Assembly (NCBI GenBank): GCA_025360685.1
Contig: JANYBR010000305.1
Span: 1-16,735, forward strand
Origin: Pseudomonadota bacterium
GTDB taxonomy: Bacteria; Pseudomonadota; Alphaproteobacteria; Micropepsales; Micropepsaceae
Length of the DNA stretch: 16,735 bases
Direction of reading: 5' to 3'
The translations under genes were made by a program, and so were the position numbers. The first letter of the stretch is position 1; each line of letters starts with the position of its first letter. Shown here piece by piece: positions 13,653 to 16,735 of this stretch. The notes beneath the pieces are model-generated. The model saw only the letters and a list, made by a program, of their open reading frames with translations. It was not told where the DNA came from and did no database searches.

Positions 13653-14273
13653 GTGACGGAGCGTTGCCGTCTCTATCTCATTTCGCCGCCGAAGCTCGAT
13701 CCCAGGAGCTTTTCGGAGACGCTGAGGCGCACGCTCGGCGCCGGCGATGTCGCGTCGCTTCAATTGCGCCTGAAGGATTCGAGCGACGACGAGGTCCGAC
13801 GGGCCGTGGAAATCCTGATGCCGATCGCCCAGGCGCGCGATGTCGCGTTCATCCTCAACGACCGTCCCGATCTGGCCCACGAACTGCGTTGCGACGGCGT
13901 GCATATCGGACAGGATGATGTGGACTATGCCGAAGCGCGCGCCATCGTCGGCCGCGACTGCATCGTCGGCGTGACCTGCCACAACTCGCGCCACCTCGCG
14001 ATCGAGGCAGCGGAGGCCGGCGCCGACTATGTCGCGTTCGGCGCGTTCTTTCCGACCACGACCAAAGAACCGAAGGAGATGGCCGAGATCGAGACTCTGC
14101 AGTGGTGGGCCGAGATGATGGTCGTGCCCTGCGTCGCCATCGGCGGCATCACGGTCGAGAACGCCAAGCCGCTCATCGAAGCCGGCGCGGACTTCCTCGC
14201 CGTGTCGTCCGGCGTATGGGATTTTCCGGCCGGACCTGCGGATGCCGTAAAGGCTTTCAACGGGTTGTTTTGA
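13653..14273 (+). CDS. thiE: Thiamine-phosphate synthase
   Basis: This 206-residue TIM-barrel enzyme joins hydroxymethylpyrimidine diphosphate and the thiazole phosphate to make thiamine phosphate. Family motifs are RLYLISP (6-12), QLRLKD (37-42), ILNDRPDLA (67-75), GVHIGQDD (82-89), GVTCHNSRHL (106-115, where many members have GxSxH), FPTTTK (133-138) and AIGGI (162-166). The start is GTG, with the only ribosome-site-like sequence supplied by the preceding repeat. The location behind fba is common in Rhizobiales. The product leads to thiamine diphosphate, the cofactor of the tkt product in the same block. There is no room for a TPP riboswitch upstream. Confidence 0.95.
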   Translation: MTERCRLYLISPPKLDPRSFSETLRRTLGAGDVASLQLRLKDSSDDEVRRAVEILMPIAQARDVAFILNDRPDLAHELRCDGVHIGQDDVDYAEARAIVGRDCIVGVTCHNSRHLAIEAAEAGADYVAFGAFFPTTTKEPKEMAEIETLQWWAEMMVVPCVAIGGITVENAKPLIEAGADFLAVSSGVWDFPAGPADAVKAFNGLF

Positions 14274-14335
14274 GCGACAGCCGGCGTCATTGTCATGGTC
14301 GTGCAGCGGCGTTTCTCGCAAACAGGAGAGCGAAC

Positions 14336-15088
14336 ATGTCGTCGCCGTTGCGTACGGGATCGGGCATGGCGCTGGTTTTGGCCTGCATGTGGTCCAACCT
14401 TTCTTTCGCCCAAACGCCAGCAGACGAACAGTTGATGGCGTGGCAGCTCAAGATCAACAATTCGCGGATCGTCCGGTTGCTTGCGCTCGCCCCCGAGGTC
14501 ATGCCGGATTGCACTATCGCGGCTTCAGCGTCTGATTTGTCAGGCTTTTTTGTCTATTGGCGCGACTTAATTCAAGACGAGCGTAGCTGGAGGGAAAAAA
14601 CTGGGTTGCCTGATGAGAATCCGCCGCCCGAACATCTGCGGCCTGGAATGCGACTCATTCCCACCGTCCCATTGGCCGAGATGGCGACGGTCAGCAAAAA
14701 AACACCAGGCGCCGAAGAACTTGCGCGGACTGAAATTGAAACTTGGCATGTCTACAGTTGTGTGGTCCGGCGCTTTCATGCCGCGCGATATTTTGCCCAC
14801 TACGGATCTCACGGGACCGCTTGGCCCGATGGCGTCAGCGCGACTTATGGGCTCGATCCAACGGGAACGCGTGACATGATGTTGCCCGATATGGAAATCC
14901 TCGAACCCCTTGATGCACTCGGTCGTTTCTTTCGGGCAGCACAGGCGAATGGCGAACTATCGTTCTTCAATATCGCCGAGGAGAAGTACTTCTTCTCTCG
15001 CTATGAGAGTGCAAATTTCGTCAATCTGGGCCCGTCCGAAAAAGCGGATGCTTGGTTTCGCACGCCGCCTTGGCTTGGGAGAAACTAG
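14336..15088 (+). CDS. Unrecognised exported protein, possibly a lipoprotein
   Basis: I do not recognise this 250-residue protein. GGAGAG five bases before the ATG at 14336 fixes the start; the open frame continues further upstream, but that part lies over thiE. A signal sequence is obvious: RTGSGMALVLACMW, then SNLSFAQTP. Cleavage could be by signal peptidase I after SFA (residue 25). Alternatively the segment ALVLAC fits a loose lipobox with Cys17, giving a lipoprotein. Beyond it there are exactly two cysteines, Cys59 (MPDC) and Cys142 (VYSC), which could form a disulfide. The rest is a soluble Trp/Tyr/Phe-containing domain without repeats or membrane helices. Codon use is less GC-rich than in its neighbours. 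It lies 62 bp after thiE and may be read from the same transcript. Confidence 0.8.
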   Translation: MSSPLRTGSGMALVLACMWSNLSFAQTPADEQLMAWQLKINNSRIVRLLALAPEVMPDCTIAASASDLSGFFVYWRDLIQDERSWREKTGLPDENPPPEHLRPGMRLIPTVPLAEMATVSKKTPGAEELARTEIETWHVYSCVVRRFHAARYFAHYGSHGTAWPDGVSATYGLDPTGTRDMMLPDMEILEPLDALGRFFRAAQANGELSFFNIAEEKYFFSRYESANFVNLGPSEKADAWFRTPPWLGRN

Positions 15089-15192
15089 GATCGTCTTGCC
15101 CGCTCTTTCGACACTCCGCTCCATGCTAAGATAAACTGGCATGTGCATTTGTTTCATTCATTTCGAAAGACAAATATTTTGAAAGACCCGCT

Positions 15193-15513
15193 GTGAAAGC
15201 GCGCAAGCGATCCGTGGATGCCTCGGTTGTGGTCGACGGCTTCGAGTTGCACTGGACGCTTCTGCGCGAGGCGCAATACACCTCGACAGACGGTTACAAG
15301 GGCATGTGCTTTTCCGTGCGGGCGGAGGGGCGCAAGGCGTTCCGCGAACTGTTGCTGGAATTTCCTTTCCCCAAGCGAAAGCCTGGCTTCGCGCGGCAGG
15401 AAAAAGAACGGATCCTGCCGCATGTGATTGAAGCCGGCATCCGTCAGGCCATGGCAGCGGGCTGGGATCCGGTCTCGCGCGGGCGCGTGTTCGCGTTCCA
15501 GGTGCCCGAATAG
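15193..15513 (+). CDS. Small conserved-looking hypothetical protein
   Basis: This 106-residue basic protein, starting at a GTG, is not assigned to a family by me. It looks like a compact alpha/beta domain: a beta-rich start (ASVVVDGFELHWTLLREAQY), then GMCFSVRAEGRKAFRELLLE, FPFPKRKPGF, and a helix into GIRQAMAAGWDPVSRGRVF. I recall similar small proteins near efp in Rhizobiales, but cannot test that here. GAAAG about seven bases upstream is a weak ribosome site. The AT-rich leader contains a near-direct repeat, TTTCGAAAGAC (15161-15171) and TTTTGAAAGAC (15177-15187). The next gene, efp, follows after a family B repeat pair. The function is unknown. Confidence 0.78.
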   Translation: MKARKRSVDASVVVDGFELHWTLLREAQYTSTDGYKGMCFSVRAEGRKAFRELLLEFPFPKRKPGFARQEKERILPHVIEAGIRQAMAAGWDPVSRGRVFAFQVPE

Positions 15514-15530
15514 ACGCGTTCACACTGACT

Positions 15531-15659
15531 ACCCTCCCCTTAAGGGACGGTCGAAAAATTCGAGCGAAGCGAAGGATTTTTCGGGGAGGGGTCTGCCGCG
15601 ATCCTGTACCCCTCTCCGAAGGAGCTGCGCTCCTTCGACCCTCCCTCAAGGGGAGGGTG
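15531..15659. repeat. Family B palindromic repeat pair upstream of efp
   Basis: The left element (15531-15591) has end CCCTCCCCTTAAGGG, inner stem CGAAAAAT/ATTTTTCG (15552-15559 with 15576-15583) and closing GGGGAGGGG. The right element (15609-15658) is inverted, with perfect inner stem CGAAGGAGC-TGC-GCTCCTTCG (15617-15637) and end CCCTCAAGGGGAGGG. The design is as at 5312-5455, with different stem sequences. Confidence 0.88.
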
Positions 15660-15745
15660 GAACTCTCGCGTTCTTGCTGCTATCACCCGCGCGCTCTTTG
15701 TCAGTTCGAAGCCGAAACCCGCGCCGAAGGAGGCGTTCTGTCTCA

Positions 15746-16312
15746 ATGCCCAAGATTGCCGGAAACGAAATCCGCCCCGGATCGATGATCGAACATCAGG
15801 GCCAGCTATGGGTCGCGGTTAAGACGCAAGCGGTCAAGCCCGGCAAGGGCGGCGCCTATGCGCAGGTCGAGCTCAAGGACATCGTCAACGGCACCAAACT
15901 CAACGAACGTTTCCGCTCCAGCGAAACGGTCGAGGAAATCTATCTCGACAAGAAGGTTTTCACCTTCCTGTTCGCCGGCGAAGAGACGCTCACCTTCATG
16001 GACGTGGAGACCTTCGACCAGATTGAACTGCAGAAGGATTTCGTCGGTGATCAGGCGCACTACCTTGCGGACGGCATGAAGGTCATGCTGCAGCTTTATG
16101 AGGGCAAGCCGATCAGCATCCGCTTGCCGCCGAACGTCACGCTCGAAGTCGTCGAGGCGGACGCGGTGATGAAGGGCGGTACGGCCGCGCCGTCCTACAA
16201 GGGCGCCAAGCTCGAGAACGGCATGCAGATCCAGGTGCCGCCTTTCATCAATATCGGCTCGAAGGTCGTGGTCTCGACCGAGGATGGTACCTACCTGCGG
16301 CGCGCCGAATAG
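15746..16312 (+). CDS. efp: Translation elongation factor P
   Basis: This 188-residue factor binds between the P and E sites and rescues ribosomes stalled at consecutive prolines. It shows the usual three domains: an N-terminal KOW-like domain (MPKIAGNEIRPGSMIEH), then two OB-type domains, ending with the family signature at about 150-185 (KGAKLENGMQIQVPPFINIG, then VSTEDGTYLRR). The tip loop KPGKGGAY carries Lys34, the residue that receives beta-lysine in species with EpmA/EpmB. Whether it is modified here is unknown. The frame is open for another 106 codons upstream, but that is repeat and neighbouring-gene DNA. The ATG at 15746 gives the standard length. AAGGAGG lies 13 bases upstream, a rather long spacing. 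Confidence 0.98.
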   Translation: MPKIAGNEIRPGSMIEHQGQLWVAVKTQAVKPGKGGAYAQVELKDIVNGTKLNERFRSSETVEEIYLDKKVFTFLFAGEETLTFMDVETFDQIELQKDFVGDQAHYLADGMKVMLQLYEGKPISIRLPPNVTLEVVEADAVMKGGTAAPSYKGAKLENGMQIQVPPFINIGSKVVVSTEDGTYLRRAE

Positions 16313-16322
16313 CAGTCGCCCT

Positions 16323-16410
16323 CGCCCTTCGTCCTTCGACAAGCTCAGGATGAAGGGCGCAGGGTGGAGGCACAACTCAATTCCTCATCGTGAGCTTGTC
16401 GAAGGATGAG
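16323..16410. repeat. Family A palindromic repeat pair between efp and suhB
   Basis: The left copy (16323-16359) has long arms CGCCCTTC/GAAGGGCG, then TCCT/AGGA, around CGACAAGCTC. The inverted copy (16384-16410) has CTCATC/GATGAG around the core GAGCTTGTCGA. The stretch could form strong hairpins between the two genes but lacks a T-run. Confidence 0.88.
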
Positions 16411-16428
16411 TACAAAAGAAAGAAGCGA

Positions 16429-16735
16429 ATGCCTTATCTATCTCCCGCCCTGAATGTGATGGTCTCCGCCGCGCGCAAGGCGGGACGCGGGTTGATCCGC
16501 GACTTTGGCGAGATCGAGAATCTCCAGGTCTCGATGAAAGGCCCCGGCGATTTCGTCAGCACCGCCGACAAGCGCACAGAAAATCAGCTGCTCGAGGAGC
16601 TGACGCGCGCGCGGCCGGGCTATTGTTTTCTTCTCGAGGAAGGCGGAGCGGTCGAAGGACCCGACAAGTCACACCGTTTCATCATCGATCCGATCGACGG
16701 GACGACCAACTTCCTGCATGGCATCCCACATTTCG
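16429..16735 (+). CDS. suhB: Inositol monophosphatase family protein, N-terminal part (SuhB type)
   Basis: The first 102 codons are present and the gene runs off the right edge. It belongs to the Mg-dependent, lithium-sensitive inositol monophosphatase fold. Visible motifs are ALNVMVSAARKAGR at the N-terminus, GDFVSTADKRTE (40-51), the metal-binding pair Glu70-Glu71 in LLEEGG, and the signature DPIDGTTNFLHGIPHF (87-102). In E. coli SuhB also assists rRNA antitermination. The location after efp matches related genomes. A short A/G-rich stretch (AAAGAAAGAAG) upstream serves as ribosome site, after a family A repeat pair. The family call is sure; the exact substrate is not. Confidence 0.95.
   Translation, partial: MPYLSPALNVMVSAARKAGRGLIRDFGEIENLQVSMKGPGDFVSTADKRTENQLLEELTRARPGYCFLLEEGGAVEGPDKSHRFIIDPIDGTTNFLHGIPHF

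Noticed and set aside
13296..14321. 341-codon minus-strand open frame opposite fba and thiE
   Set aside because: Crosses two certain genes and a repeat pair; composition is of the shadow type.
14102..14335. 78-codon in-frame extension of the exported protein
   Set aside because: It lies mostly over thiE and would put the signal peptide in mid-protein; ATG 14336 has a good ribosome site.
15428..15745. 106-codon in-frame extension of efp
   Set aside because: It overlaps the preceding small gene and is then encoded by family B repeat DNA (the typical translated run LPQGEGG); EF-P has standard length from 15746.
676..16410. CRISPR-like repeats
   Set aside because: The repeats are dispersed in single inverted pairs, not regularly spaced arrays, and no cas gene is present.

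Overview
The window reads as an alphaproteobacterial chromosome segment, most like Hyphomicrobiales (Rhizobiales) or a Rhizomicrobium-type lineage; the genus cannot be named from sequence alone. The evidence is the high GC content and three gene orders typical of that class: yebC-ruvC-ruvA-ruvB-ybgC, then a coiled-coil protein with zapA, 6S RNA and 5-formyltetrahydrofolate cyclo-ligase, and finally tkt-gap-pgk-fba-thiE leading to efp and suhB. Nearly everything is core metabolism or housekeeping. I see no transposase, integrase, CRISPR array, toxin-antitoxin pair or phage gene.

Left half (1-7830, all genes on the minus strand). Read in the direction of transcription it begins with a coiled-coil division protein and zapA, then 6S RNA, 5-FCL and a YmdB-type phosphoesterase. 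Next come a VOC/glyoxalase protein and an orphan four-helix membrane protein next to a lower-GC stretch. It ends with yebC, the Holliday-junction genes ruvC-ruvA-ruvB, ybgC, and the first 31 codons of an exported protein where tolQ would be expected.

Right half (8031-16735, all genes on the plus strand). It holds transketolase, GAPDH, phosphoglycerate kinase, class I aldolase and thiamine-phosphate synthase, followed by two unrecognised proteins (one exported), elongation factor P and the first 102 codons of an inositol-monophosphatase family protein (SuhB type). The first four enzymes form a lower-glycolysis/gluconeogenesis and pentose-phosphate block, and thiE contributes to the thiamine diphosphate that transketolase needs. 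The two halves diverge from a 200 bp region holding two promoters of the same design.

The most unusual structure is in the gaps. Nine intergenic spaces each carry two copies of one palindromic repeat family in opposite orientation; there are four families (called A to D here). Several copies keep their stems paired although the sequences differ. In some gaps a purine-rich repeat arm lies where a ribosome binding site should be. One pair lies directly beyond the 3' end of 6S RNA. This looks like a set of small non-autonomous palindromic elements rather than a new gene system. The three unknown genes (4244-4720, 14336-15088, 15193-15513) are the other items worth checking.
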